Of a DNA stretch of 64,000 nucleotides, positions 8,320 to 15,900 are shown piece after piece. Below the pieces are notes generated by a model, which saw nothing but the letters and a program-made list of their open reading frames with translations, was not told the origin of the DNA and made no database searches. The position numbers were made by a program, and so were the translations under genes. Source of the DNA: Pseudomonas lini (lineage in GTDB: Bacteria; Pseudomonadota; Gammaproteobacteria; Pseudomonadales; Pseudomonadaceae); contig NZ_OZ061318.1 in the NCBI RefSeq assembly GCF_964063345.1, positions 4,278,001 to 4,342,000 on the forward strand, written 5' to 3'. Positions within the stretch are counted from its first letter, which is position 1. Every line of letters starts with the position of its first letter.

Positions 8320-8352
8320 CAAAAAATAATAAAAACCAGAAAAATAAAAAAG
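8320..8352 (+). promoter_or_regulatory. A-rich leader with AAnAAnAA motifs (possible Hfq/Crc site)
   Basis: Two matches to the catabolite activity motif AAnAAnAA: AATAATAA at 8325-8332, then AAAAATAA within 8340-8349. They sit directly before the AGGG ribosome-binding site of the gene at 8365. In Pseudomonas, Hfq with Crc binds such motifs near start codons to repress catabolic genes. Confidence 0.45.
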
Positions 8353-8364
8353 GGAATTCTTGCC

Positions 8365-9147
8365 GTGAGCGTAGCCCCCGTCCAATCGCCACACAGCATC
8401 AAAGACAAAGTCAGTGCCGCCGAGTGGCAGACCCGCATCGATCTGGCTGCCTGTTATCGTCTGGTCGCCCTGCATGGCTGGGATGACCTGATTTTCACGC
8501 ATATCTCCGCCAAGGTGCCGGGCACTGAAGACTTCCTGATCAACCCGTTCGGCCTGATGTTCCATGAACTGACCGCGTCGAGCCTGGTCAAAGTCGATCA
8601 GGCCGGCAACAAGTTGATGGACAGCCCTTACGAGATCAACCCGGCGGGATACACCATCCACAGCGCCGTGCATGAAGTCCGTCATGACGTCGCGTGTGTA
8701 CTGCACACCCACACCGCGGCGGGGGTGGCGGTATCGGCACAGAAGCAGGGCATCTTGCCGATCAGTCAGCAGTCCTTGTTCGTCCTTTCCAGCCTGGCTT
8801 ATCACGCCTACGAAGGCGTTGCGTTGAACCATGAAGAAAAGGCGCGACTGCAAGCCGACCTTGGCGAAAACAATTTCCTGATGCTGCACAACCACGGTCT
8901 GCTGACCTGTGGCGGCACCATCGCCGACACGTTCCTGATGATGTTTACCTTTCAACGCGCCTGCGAAATTCAGGTGCTGGCACAGAACGGTGGTGCGGAG
9001 CTGATCGCCATCGAACCGCAGATTCTGGCGGGCGCCAAGGCGATGATCGCCGGTGTCACCAAAAGTGCTCAAGGGATGGGCGGCGCGCTGGCCTGGCCGG
9101 CGCTGCTGCGCAAACTCGATAAACAAGACCCGGGTTATAAACTCTAA
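8365..9147 (+). CDS. Class II aldolase/adducin domain protein
   Basis: A 260-residue protein of the zinc-dependent class II aldolase/adducin family (fuculose-phosphate aldolase fold). The metal-binding pattern is present: VLHTHTAAG supplies two histidines and MLHNHGLLTCG a third. The substrate-side motif FTHISAKVPG lies near residue 45. Members range from sugar-phosphate aldolases and epimerases to decarboxylases, and this long-chain clade is not assigned to a substrate. It starts with GTG at 8365. The next gene begins immediately after its TAA, so the two are co-translated. The A-rich leader suggests carbon catabolite control. Confidence 0.8.
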   Translation: MSVAPVQSPHSIKDKVSAAEWQTRIDLAACYRLVALHGWDDLIFTHISAKVPGTEDFLINPFGLMFHELTASSLVKVDQAGNKLMDSPYEINPAGYTIHSAVHEVRHDVACVLHTHTAAGVAVSAQKQGILPISQQSLFVLSSLAYHAYEGVALNHEEKARLQADLGENNFLMLHNHGLLTCGGTIADTFLMMFTFQRACEIQVLAQNGGAELIAIEPQILAGAKAMIAGVTKSAQGMGGALAWPALLRKLDKQDPGYKL

Positions 9148-10050
9148 ATGGCCCTCGCCGAGATTCCACTGTGTGTCTGGCGCAAGCGCAGCCAGACGTT
9201 CATGTTCCGCGGTCAAACCCTGCGCTATTGGACCGCTGGGCAGGGCGAGCCGCTGTTGCTGATCCATGGCTTCCCCACCGCCAGTTGGGACTGGCATTAC
9301 CTGTGGCAGCCGCTGGCGCAGCGCTATCGGGTGATTGCCTGCGACATGCTCGGCTTCGGCGATTCGGCCAAACCGGTGAACCACGACTACAGTCTGCTGG
9401 AACAGGCCGATCTGCAACAGGCCTTACTGGCGCATCTGAACGTTGAACAACCCGTTCACGTGTTGGCACACGATTATGGCGACAGCGTGGCCCAGGAACT
9501 GCTGGCCCGGCACTATGAAACGCGCGCTGATATCGCCAGTTGCGTGTTTCTCAATGGCGGGCTGTTTCCCGAAACCCATCGTCCGGTGTTGATGCAAAAA
9601 CTCCTGCTCAGCCCCTTTGGCTGGATGATCGGGCGAGCCTTTTCCCGTGATGCGCTGGTAAAGAGTTTCCAGCAGATCTTCGGTCCGCAGACCCGACCCA
9701 CCGAAAGCGAACTGGATGATTTCTGGAGCCTGGTCGACAGCAATCACGGGCAACGGATCATGCACAAATTGATCAGTTACATCCCGCAGCGCCGTGTCCA
9801 GCGTGAACGTTGGGTCAGCGCCATGCAGCGTGGCGAGGTGCCGCTACGGGTCATAGATGGCGAGGTCGATCCGGTTTCCGGCGCACACATGGTGGCGCGT
9901 TATCGGCAACTGATTCCCGACCCGGACACGGTCCTGCTGCCTGAGATCGGCCATTACCCGCAGATCGAAGCGCCGGCGCAGGTGCTCAAGCACTACCTGG
10001 AATTTCGCGATCGACTGGTTTCACCGCCGCGCAAAGTGGCGTGTTCCTGA
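9148..10050 (+). CDS. Alpha/beta hydrolase of the MEST/PEG1-like, epoxide-hydrolase-related group
   Basis: A 300-residue alpha/beta hydrolase. The oxyanion region is LLIHGFPTASWDW (residues 37-49). The nucleophile elbow is AHDYGDS with Asp109 where lipases have Ser, as in epoxide hydrolases and haloalkane dehalogenases. The catalytic acid is probably in DGEVDPVSG and the base in EIGHYPQIEAP. The lid region NGGLFPETHRPVLMQKLL and the block FGPQTRPTESELDDFW resemble the vertebrate imprinted protein MEST unusually closely. The reaction is unknown. The start ATG abuts the stop of the upstream aldolase-like gene. There is no signal peptide. Confidence 0.85.
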   Translation: MALAEIPLCVWRKRSQTFMFRGQTLRYWTAGQGEPLLLIHGFPTASWDWHYLWQPLAQRYRVIACDMLGFGDSAKPVNHDYSLLEQADLQQALLAHLNVEQPVHVLAHDYGDSVAQELLARHYETRADIASCVFLNGGLFPETHRPVLMQKLLLSPFGWMIGRAFSRDALVKSFQQIFGPQTRPTESELDDFWSLVDSNHGQRIMHKLISYIPQRRVQRERWVSAMQRGEVPLRVIDGEVDPVSGAHMVARYRQLIPDPDTVLLPEIGHYPQIEAPAQVLKHYLEFRDRLVSPPRKVACS

Positions 10051-10160
10051 CTATCCCGATGCCTTATTGCGCACCATTCAGCCGCCCCCGTGTTCATTGT
10101 GACCGGCAGCCTCGTGGCTGACACTCGCACTCATTGTCCCCTGGCCTGCTGGAGTTCCCC

Positions 10161-11072
10161 ATGAATGAGTCTGTGCGCTTCGAAGATAAAGTGGTGATCG
10201 TCACCGGTGCGGGCGGTGGCTTGGGGCGGGCGCACGCGCTGCTGTTCGCAAAACAGGGCGCCAAAGTGCTGGTCAATGATCTCGGCGGTTCGGCTCAAGG
10301 CGAAGGCGCCAATGCATCGGCAGCCGATCGTGTGGTCGCGGAAATTCGCGAAGCGGGCGGAACCGCCGAGGCCAACCACGATTCCGTCACCGACGGTGAC
10401 AAAATTGTCCAGAATGCCCTCGATACATTCGGCCGTGTCGATGTCGTGGTGAACAACGCCGGCATCCTGCGAGACAAGACCTTTCACAAAATGGACGACA
10501 GCGACTGGGACCTGGTTTACCGCGTCCATGTCGAAGGCGCTTACAAGGTCACCCGTGCTGCCTGGCCACACATGCGCGAGCAAAACTATGGCCGCGTGAT
10601 CTTCACCGCGTCGACTTCTGGCATCTATGGCAACTTCGGTCAGTCCAACTATGGCATGGCCAAACTCGGCCTCTATGGCCTGACCCGCACATTGGCCATC
10701 GAAGGCCGCAAGAACAACATCCTGGTCAACGCCATCGCCCCGACCGGCGGCACCCGCATGACCGAAGGCCTGATCCCGCCACAAGTGTTCGAACAACTCA
10801 AACCGGAACTGGTCAGCCCGCTGGTGGTGTATCTGGCCAGCGAACATTGCCAGGAAACTTCGGGGTTATTCGAAGTGGGTGGCGGCTGGATGGGCAAGGT
10901 GCGCTGGGAGCGCAGCCTGGGCGCCGGGTTTGATCCGCGGGTGGGGTTTTCACCGGTAGATGTGGCGGCGCATTGGGAGCAGATTTGTGATTTTGAGGGT
11001 GCGGCGCACCCGACGGACAATATTGAGGCGTTGAAGGAAATGATGGAGAACTTGCAGAAGTATTCGATTTAA
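10161..11072 (+). CDS. SDR-family (3R)-hydroxyacyl-CoA dehydrogenase-like protein
   Basis: A 303-residue short-chain dehydrogenase. TGAGGGLGRAHALLFA is the NAD-binding motif. VLVNDLGGSAQG, NNAGILRDKTFHKM and the catalytic YGMAKLGLYGL match the dehydrogenase half of peroxisomal multifunctional enzyme type 2 (HSD17B4/Fox2). The extra C-terminal 50 residues (GGGWMGKVRWERSLG) are also typical of that group. It likely oxidises a 3-hydroxyacyl-CoA with NAD. The start is ATG 10161, preceded by GGAG; an upstream in-frame ATG is too far from any ribosome-binding site. It follows the MEST-like hydrolase by 110 bases and ends in a strong hairpin. Confidence 0.85.
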   Translation: MNESVRFEDKVVIVTGAGGGLGRAHALLFAKQGAKVLVNDLGGSAQGEGANASAADRVVAEIREAGGTAEANHDSVTDGDKIVQNALDTFGRVDVVVNNAGILRDKTFHKMDDSDWDLVYRVHVEGAYKVTRAAWPHMREQNYGRVIFTASTSGIYGNFGQSNYGMAKLGLYGLTRTLAIEGRKNNILVNAIAPTGGTRMTEGLIPPQVFEQLKPELVSPLVVYLASEHCQETSGLFEVGGGWMGKVRWERSLGAGFDPRVGFSPVDVAAHWEQICDFEGAAHPTDNIEALKEMMENLQKYSI

Positions 11073-11082
11073 GGATGTGGGG

Positions 11083-11117
11083 CCACCAAGCCGCAAATGG
11101 GCGGCTTGGTGGTTTTC
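11083..11117. terminator. Intrinsic terminator, bidirectional position
   Basis: A 12-bp perfect stem CCACCAAGCCGC/GCGGCTTGGTGG with a 6-base loop and TTTT after it on the plus strand. It lies between the converging dehydrogenase gene and the bacteriocin immunity gene. Confidence 0.85.
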
Positions 11118-11122
11118 GGATT

Positions 11123-11383
11123 TCAAACGTATCTTTTTTCTATGACGAACTGGGGCGCTTTCCAGTTTGGACCTTTTATTGCCAGCCCTTTATCTCCGTT
11201 GGCCAATACACCCGCGGCAAAGAGCCGTGTATAGGCGCTTTCAAGCGCGCCATATTCTTTGAGAATTTCACGGTTATAGCGTCTGATCATCATGTCCAGA
11301 TGCGGGGTTGGTTTGAGCAGTGCAAATACGGCGACGATATCATCCAGAGATTCATTTTTAACGATTTGCTCTATGGTGTTCAT
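11123..11383 (-). CDS. Bacteriocin immunity protein (putative)
   Basis: An 86-residue small protein, mixed charge, without signal peptide. It is placed directly downstream of the S-type bacteriocin: its ATG at 11383 overlaps the bacteriocin TAA by one base (TAATG), and AAGGAG lies eight bases before the ATG. This coupling and position are the standard arrangement for the cognate immunity protein that protects the producer by binding the toxin domain. I do not recognise the family by sequence; the C-terminal LAIKGPNWKAPQFV is distinctive. One sampled 60-base line here is 50% G+C, below most of the window. The function is inferred from position. Confidence 0.7.
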   Translation of the reverse strand: MNTIEQIVKNESLDDIVAVFALLKPTPHLDMMIRRYNREILKEYGALESAYTRLFAAGVLANGDKGLAIKGPNWKAPQFVIEKRYV

Positions 11384-13395
11384 TACCACATCTCCTTCAG
11401 AAATTGTTTGTACTCGCGCTCGTCCTGTTCAGCTGCGGCGGCCAACGCTTCTGGCGTGTAAAGCAAGGAGGGATCATCTTTCAGCTTGAAGTCTTCCAGC
11501 GTCGCAGTATGCACATTGTTCCACACGGAAGAGCCTGCATCCGGCATTTCTGTATCGCCATATCCCAAAGCTTTAAATCTTTCAAACTCCCTGATCTCAT
11601 GAGTGTAGAAACGTTTATCGGTATCGGTCATCTCGAGTTCTCCACGGAGAATTCTGTGCAGTCGATCAATCATCACTTTGTTGGCATCGGATGGAGGAAA
11701 TTTAGAGGTATGCAGTTCCACGATATTGACTCCTTCTTGTGAAGCAACTGCAGGCGTCCATTTCAAGTCCAAAGTAGGCCCGCCTATTTGTTCTGGATTG
11801 AAGTCACGCCCACTGTGCTCACCTTCGGTAGTCGCGCCCTCATAAGGGTTGTTGAAGACGGTATAGATCGGCGGAATACCCGACTCAATCGGGAACACTG
11901 TGATGAATCCACCACCAAAATCGTAGAGTTCCAGCTCCGGATGCGTATCGATCCATGGGGTTTGGCCCCACGGGCTCCCGCCGTTGTAGAGGACAATGTT
12001 TGGCACGCTCGCCGGTAGCGCCGTGGACGCGTCACCCGGTTTTACGATAGGTGTCCAGGTCATCCCGATGGAGGAAGCATCCGGACTGTAGGATCTGTAG
12101 ACGTTACTATGCGGATCAAGCGTGGCAAGCCGGATCGGCACGTTGGAGGGCACCAACATTCCGTCGGTGCTCGCTACGACGAACTCCATTTCGTCGTCAG
12201 TGGTCATGGAGCCCAAAACAACCGGGAGATCGATTTCTCCTCCCGATGCTGCGACAGCCAGCAAGTCATCGGGGTTGGCCGGTGCAAGTTCCGACAGCGG
12301 GACACTCAGGGCATAACGTTCACCGTTGCCTAGTTCCGATGGATAAATCAGTGCCGCAACCCCTGCGACAGCGGGTATCGCTGTTGCAGCAATTGTTTCG
12401 GTGATCGCCGAGACCGCGACGCGTAGCGTTGCCGTGATTGCCAAGGCGGTCCCCCGATTGGGGGCGAGGGTTCCTCCTGCAATGGTAAACACCGGGCCGG
12501 CGGCTGCAGCGGAGCCCGATACGGGAAATGTGCGTGTAGCCAAGGCTGGTTTACGTGCCTTTTGCACTTCTGCCTGACGTTGGGTCTCAGCCGCATCCTC
12601 TGCTGCAATCCATGCCCGCCTTTCGGCCTCCCGTAGGGCTTCGGCTTCCTTGCGGGCCTGTTCGGCGGCGACCGTCGCTGCAATCCGAGCAAGCCGTGCA
12701 CGTTCCTCGGCTACGCGTCGGGCTTCGGCTTCAGCTGCCTTACGCGCCTGTTCCTCAGCCACGCGTTTGGCTTCAGCCTGGGCTCTTGCCTGAGCCGCTG
12801 CCGCCGCTTCTGCATTGGCCTCGGCAATGGCGTTGTTCTGTGTGGCTAAGCGGGCGTCCAACAGCTTTATCTGCTCAGCCAGGAACTTCGCCTCGTAAGC
12901 CGCGGCGTAAGAGACATTCCATTTTTCTACTGCTCTGTAATAGCCCCTTTGCCCTCCGCGACGACCCGGGGGTACATCGAAACCCTTGTAGTCAGGATTT
13001 TCACCTTTGTGGGTCAGTGGGTCATGGCCATAATAAAGATTGGCTGTTTCTATTTGTTTTTGATGATCTGTCCTGGCTTTGGAAAGTTGCAGCTTAAGCG
13101 TCCGTAACTCAATATCAAGAGCGTCGGCTCCAGGTACCACAGCAGCAACGGCCGCTCTTGTTTTTGCAAGTTCAGCATCGGTTATGTGAATGATGTTCTT
13201 GATGTTTTCGTTGAAGAGTTCTTCGGTATAAGCATTGTTGTCAATCAGCCAATCAGTGGCGGAATCCATTAAGTCATATGCACGATCGGAGTGGTCGGGG
13301 TTTGACACGCCCCCGGCGCCAAATCCGAAACCAGAAGACGACGAAGGCTTACGAGGTATACCTCTATTAACAAGGATGTTTTTTTCTTGCGGCAT
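11383..13395 (-). CDS. S-type pyocin-like bacteriocin
   Basis: A 670-residue modular bacteriocin. Residues 1-190 are a Gly/Ser-rich start and receptor-binding-type region. About 200-305 is a long Ala/Glu/Arg coiled coil. About 320-500 matches the pyocin S translocation domain (FTIAGGTLAPNRG, DLPVVLGSMTTDDEMEFVVA). The last 150 residues form the killing domain (GEHSGRDFNPEQIGGPT, DRLHRILRGELEMTDTDKRF, FYTHEIREFERFKALGYGD, WNNVHTATLEDFKL). That domain has no HNH DNase zinc motif; it resembles C-terminal modules seen in other S-type bacteriocins, and I cannot name its target. The start is ATG 13395 with AAGGA. The immunity gene overlaps its stop. No lysis gene and no clear LexA box was found. 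Confidence 0.85.
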   Translation of the reverse strand: MPQEKNILVNRGIPRKPSSSSGFGFGAGGVSNPDHSDRAYDLMDSATDWLIDNNAYTEELFNENIKNIIHITDAELAKTRAAVAAVVPGADALDIELRTLKLQLSKARTDHQKQIETANLYYGHDPLTHKGENPDYKGFDVPPGRRGGQRGYYRAVEKWNVSYAAAYEAKFLAEQIKLLDARLATQNNAIAEANAEAAAAAQARAQAEAKRVAEEQARKAAEAEARRVAEERARLARIAATVAAEQARKEAEALREAERRAWIAAEDAAETQRQAEVQKARKPALATRTFPVSGSAAAAGPVFTIAGGTLAPNRGTALAITATLRVAVSAITETIAATAIPAVAGVAALIYPSELGNGERYALSVPLSELAPANPDDLLAVAASGGEIDLPVVLGSMTTDDEMEFVVASTDGMLVPSNVPIRLATLDPHSNVYRSYSPDASSIGMTWTPIVKPGDASTALPASVPNIVLYNGGSPWGQTPWIDTHPELELYDFGGGFITVFPIESGIPPIYTVFNNPYEGATTEGEHSGRDFNPEQIGGPTLDLKWTPAVASQEGVNIVELHTSKFPPSDANKVMIDRLHRILRGELEMTDTDKRFYTHEIREFERFKALGYGDTEMPDAGSSVWNNVHTATLEDFKLKDDPSLLYTPEALAAAAEQDEREYKQFLKEMW

Positions 13396-13586
13396 ATCGA
13401 ATTCCTTTCGATTCCAATACTGGAATTGCCATGCCGGCATCCAATGATGACGGCCGTTCATGGTCCTGTGTATCAGCGCCATCCAGGGCGCCGAGAAAGA
13501 CTATATTCCAACGTAATAGCCGGGCAGGTGAGCGTTTCCGACAGTGATGTAGGAAACAAGAAGTTTTATCTCGGAAATAAACCCAC

Positions 13587-13616
13587 ATAAAAAAGGCCGC
13601 TGCAAACGCAGCGGCC
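13587..13616 (-). terminator. Orphan minus-strand intrinsic terminator
   Basis: A 9-bp perfect stem GGCCGCTGC/GCAGCGGCC with a 4-base loop, followed on the minus strand by TTTTTT. No annotated minus-strand gene ends here; the next gene leftward is the bacteriocin, which begins at 13395. It implies a short minus-strand transcript from about 13620-13850. Confidence 0.75.
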
Positions 13617-14083
13617 AAAGTAAGACGTTGGATCAAGGAGCAACAAATCAACGTCAGTGAACAGGGGACGACGAGTCGAAAAAATACGCTTCAAATCATC
13701 TGGAATCTGTCGCCAACGGGGTGGGTCTATCATCCCCGTCGCTTCGTGCTTTACAGGCCGTTTGCCGTGAAAGCCCGGTAAGAATAAGGGCTTGAGCGCA
13801 AAGGAAAAATAGCGATTCCAGACATGCACTGTTGCAGTCTGAGCAACAGTCTTTGGCTGAACCCTGTAGCAGCCTTCGGCATCTGCCACATGCCCGATTC
13901 AACCCGCGTCCCATGCGTTGCGCTGATAACCCTCCATCCAGCCCATCCATACCCCGCGCAAACCCGCGTCCCATGCGGGCATTCATCCTTTGGAGGTACA
14001 GCGCGAATACCTCCTTGGTGCGCTTATCGCTCCCGGCGTGCGGCAGTAGGGTGGGGCCTTCTGTCACTCACCGGGGAAGACGC
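13617..14083. other. Gene-free stretch with repeats
   Basis: I see no credible coding region. Open frames here lack family similarity, and one merely translates the terminator at 13587. The stretch holds an 8-bp inverted repeat ACTGTTGC/GCAACAGT with a 7-base spacer at 13828-13850. It also holds a 17-base direct repeat beginning AACCCGCGTCCCATGCG at 13901 and again at 13961, and the leader of the DUF1302 gene. Confidence 0.6.
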
Positions 14084-15877
14084 ATGACAAAAACAACAAT
14101 GCGCGCCATCTTCAAACCGCAAGCGCTGGCCGCTGCGGTGGCCTTGGGCTGCTGTGCCCAGGCGCAGGCTGTTTCATTCAACATCGGCGAAATCGAGGGA
14201 CAGTTCGATTCCTCGTTGTCGGTCGGCGCGAGCTGGGGCATGCGCGATGCCGACAAGTCGCTGGTGGGCACCGTCAACGGCGGTACCGGCCAGTCTTCGA
14301 CCGGTGATGACGGACGTCTGAACTTCAAGAAAGGCGAGACCTTCTCCAAGATCTTCAAAGGTATCCACGACCTCGAATTGAAGTACGGCGACACGGGTGT
14401 GTTCGTCCGTGGCAAGTACTGGTACGACTTCGAGTTGAAGGACGAAGACCGCGAGTTCAAGCAGATCAGCGACAGCGGTCGCAAAGAGGGCGCCAAGTCT
14501 TCGGGCGCGCAGATCCTTGATGCGTTCGTCTATCACAATTACTCCATTGCCGATCTGCCAGGCACCGTGCGAGCCGGTAAGCAGGTGGTCAGCTGGGGTG
14601 AAAGTACCTTCATTGGCAACTCGATCAACAGCATCAACCCGGTCGACGTTTCAGCGTTCCGTCGTCCTGGTGCTGAGATCAAGGAAGGACTGATTCCGGT
14701 GAACATGCTGTTCGCCTCCCAGGGCCTGACCGATCAGCTCACGGTGGAAGGCTTCTACCAACTGGAGTGGGATCAGACCGTTCTCGACAACTGCGGTACC
14801 TTCTTTGGCGTCGACGTGGCGGCGGACGGCTGCAACAACGGTTACACCGTCGGCAGCCCGGCGATTGCGCCGCTGGCGCCGCTCGCGGCAGCCTTTGGCC
14901 AACCTATCCAAGTCAGCCGTGAAGGTGTGATCGTGCCCCGTGGCGGCGACCGCGATGCCCGGGATTCAGGGCAGTGGGGCACAGCCTTGCGCTGGCTCGG
15001 TGACGACACCGAATACGGCCTCTACTTCATGAACTACCACAGCCGTACACCAACCGTCGGCACCAGCACCGCCGGGCTGTCGACACTGGCCAGCCTGCCG
15101 GGCATGGTCAGCACTGCCAACCGTCTGGCCCCGGGCAGCGGCTCGGGCCTGGCGCAAAGCGTGATGCTCGGGCGCGGCCAGTATTACCTCGAATACCCGG
15201 AAGATATTCGTCTGTACGGCGCGAGCTTCTCCACCACTTTGCCCACCGGCACTGCCTGGACCGGCGAAATCAGCTACCGGCCCAACGCTCCTGTGCAGGT
15301 CAACACCAACGACTTGACCCTAGCGTTGCTTAACCCGATCGCCGGCGGCGCCGCATCGCCTGTCGCGACACGGCCAGGGGCCGACAACACTGGTTATCGC
15401 CGCAAAGAAATCACCCAGGTCCAAAGCACCCTGACGCACTTCTTCGACCAAGTGCTGGGCGCCCAACGCCTGACCCTGGTCGGTGAAGCGGCGGTGGTAC
15501 GAGTCGGTGGTCTGGAGTCGCGGAGCAAGCTGCGTTATGGCCGTGATTCGGTCTACGGCCAGTACGGTTTCGGCGGCGATACCGACGGCTTCGTCACCTC
15601 CACTTCCTGGGGCTACCGCGCCCGGGCGATCCTCGATTACGCCAACGTGATTGGCGGGATCAACCTCAAACCCAACCTGTCCTGGTCCCATGACGTCGCC
15701 GGTTACGGCCCCAACGGGCTGTTCAATGAAGGCGCCAAGGCAGTCAGCGTCGGTGTCGATGCCGATTACCGCAACACCTATACCGCGAGCCTCAGTTACA
15801 CCGATTTCTTCGGCGGTGACTACAACGTCCTGGAAGACCGTGACTTCCTGGCGCTGAGCTTCGGTGTGAACTTCTGA
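14084..15877 (+). CDS. DUF1302 outer-membrane-type protein
   Basis: A 597-residue secreted protein of the DUF1302 family. A signal peptide is visible at residues 1-30, ending AQAQA before VSFNIGEIEGQFD. The rest is rich in alternating aromatic and polar strands (LSVGASWGMRD, WGYRARAILDYANVIGG), and the C-terminal residue is Phe, as in outer membrane barrels. It is always paired with DUF1329 proteins and often sits near RND transporters; the substrate is unknown. The ATG at 14084 with GGGGAAG upstream is preferred to the open frame from 13832, which runs through direct repeats. The DUF1329 gene follows after 23 bases. Confidence 0.85.
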   Translation: MTKTTMRAIFKPQALAAAVALGCCAQAQAVSFNIGEIEGQFDSSLSVGASWGMRDADKSLVGTVNGGTGQSSTGDDGRLNFKKGETFSKIFKGIHDLELKYGDTGVFVRGKYWYDFELKDEDREFKQISDSGRKEGAKSSGAQILDAFVYHNYSIADLPGTVRAGKQVVSWGESTFIGNSINSINPVDVSAFRRPGAEIKEGLIPVNMLFASQGLTDQLTVEGFYQLEWDQTVLDNCGTFFGVDVAADGCNNGYTVGSPAIAPLAPLAAAFGQPIQVSREGVIVPRGGDRDARDSGQWGTALRWLGDDTEYGLYFMNYHSRTPTVGTSTAGLSTLASLPGMVSTANRLAPGSGSGLAQSVMLGRGQYYLEYPEDIRLYGASFSTTLPTGTAWTGEISYRPNAPVQVNTNDLTLALLNPIAGGAASPVATRPGADNTGYRRKEITQVQSTLTHFFDQVLGAQRLTLVGEAAVVRVGGLESRSKLRYGRDSVYGQYGFGGDTDGFVTSTSWGYRARAILDYANVIGGINLKPNLSWSHDVAGYGPNGLFNEGAKAVSVGVDADYRNTYTASLSYTDFFGGDYNVLEDRDFLALSFGVNF

Positions 15878-15900
15878 TCTGGCTGAGAAGGATGATTTAA

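Noticed and set aside
11123..13395. Prophage or phage-tail origin of the bacteriocin region
   Set aside because: No tail, lysis, integrase or attachment sequences are visible on either side; only a toxin and immunity pair is present.
13396..13580. LexA box for the bacteriocin promoter
   Set aside because: CTGTGTATCAGCGCCATCC and similar strings lack the ACAG half; no CTGT-N8-ACAG is present.
13832..14083. 84-codon N-terminal extension of the DUF1302 protein
   Set aside because: It crosses the direct repeats and would bury the signal peptide; the ATG at 14084 has a good ribosome-binding site.
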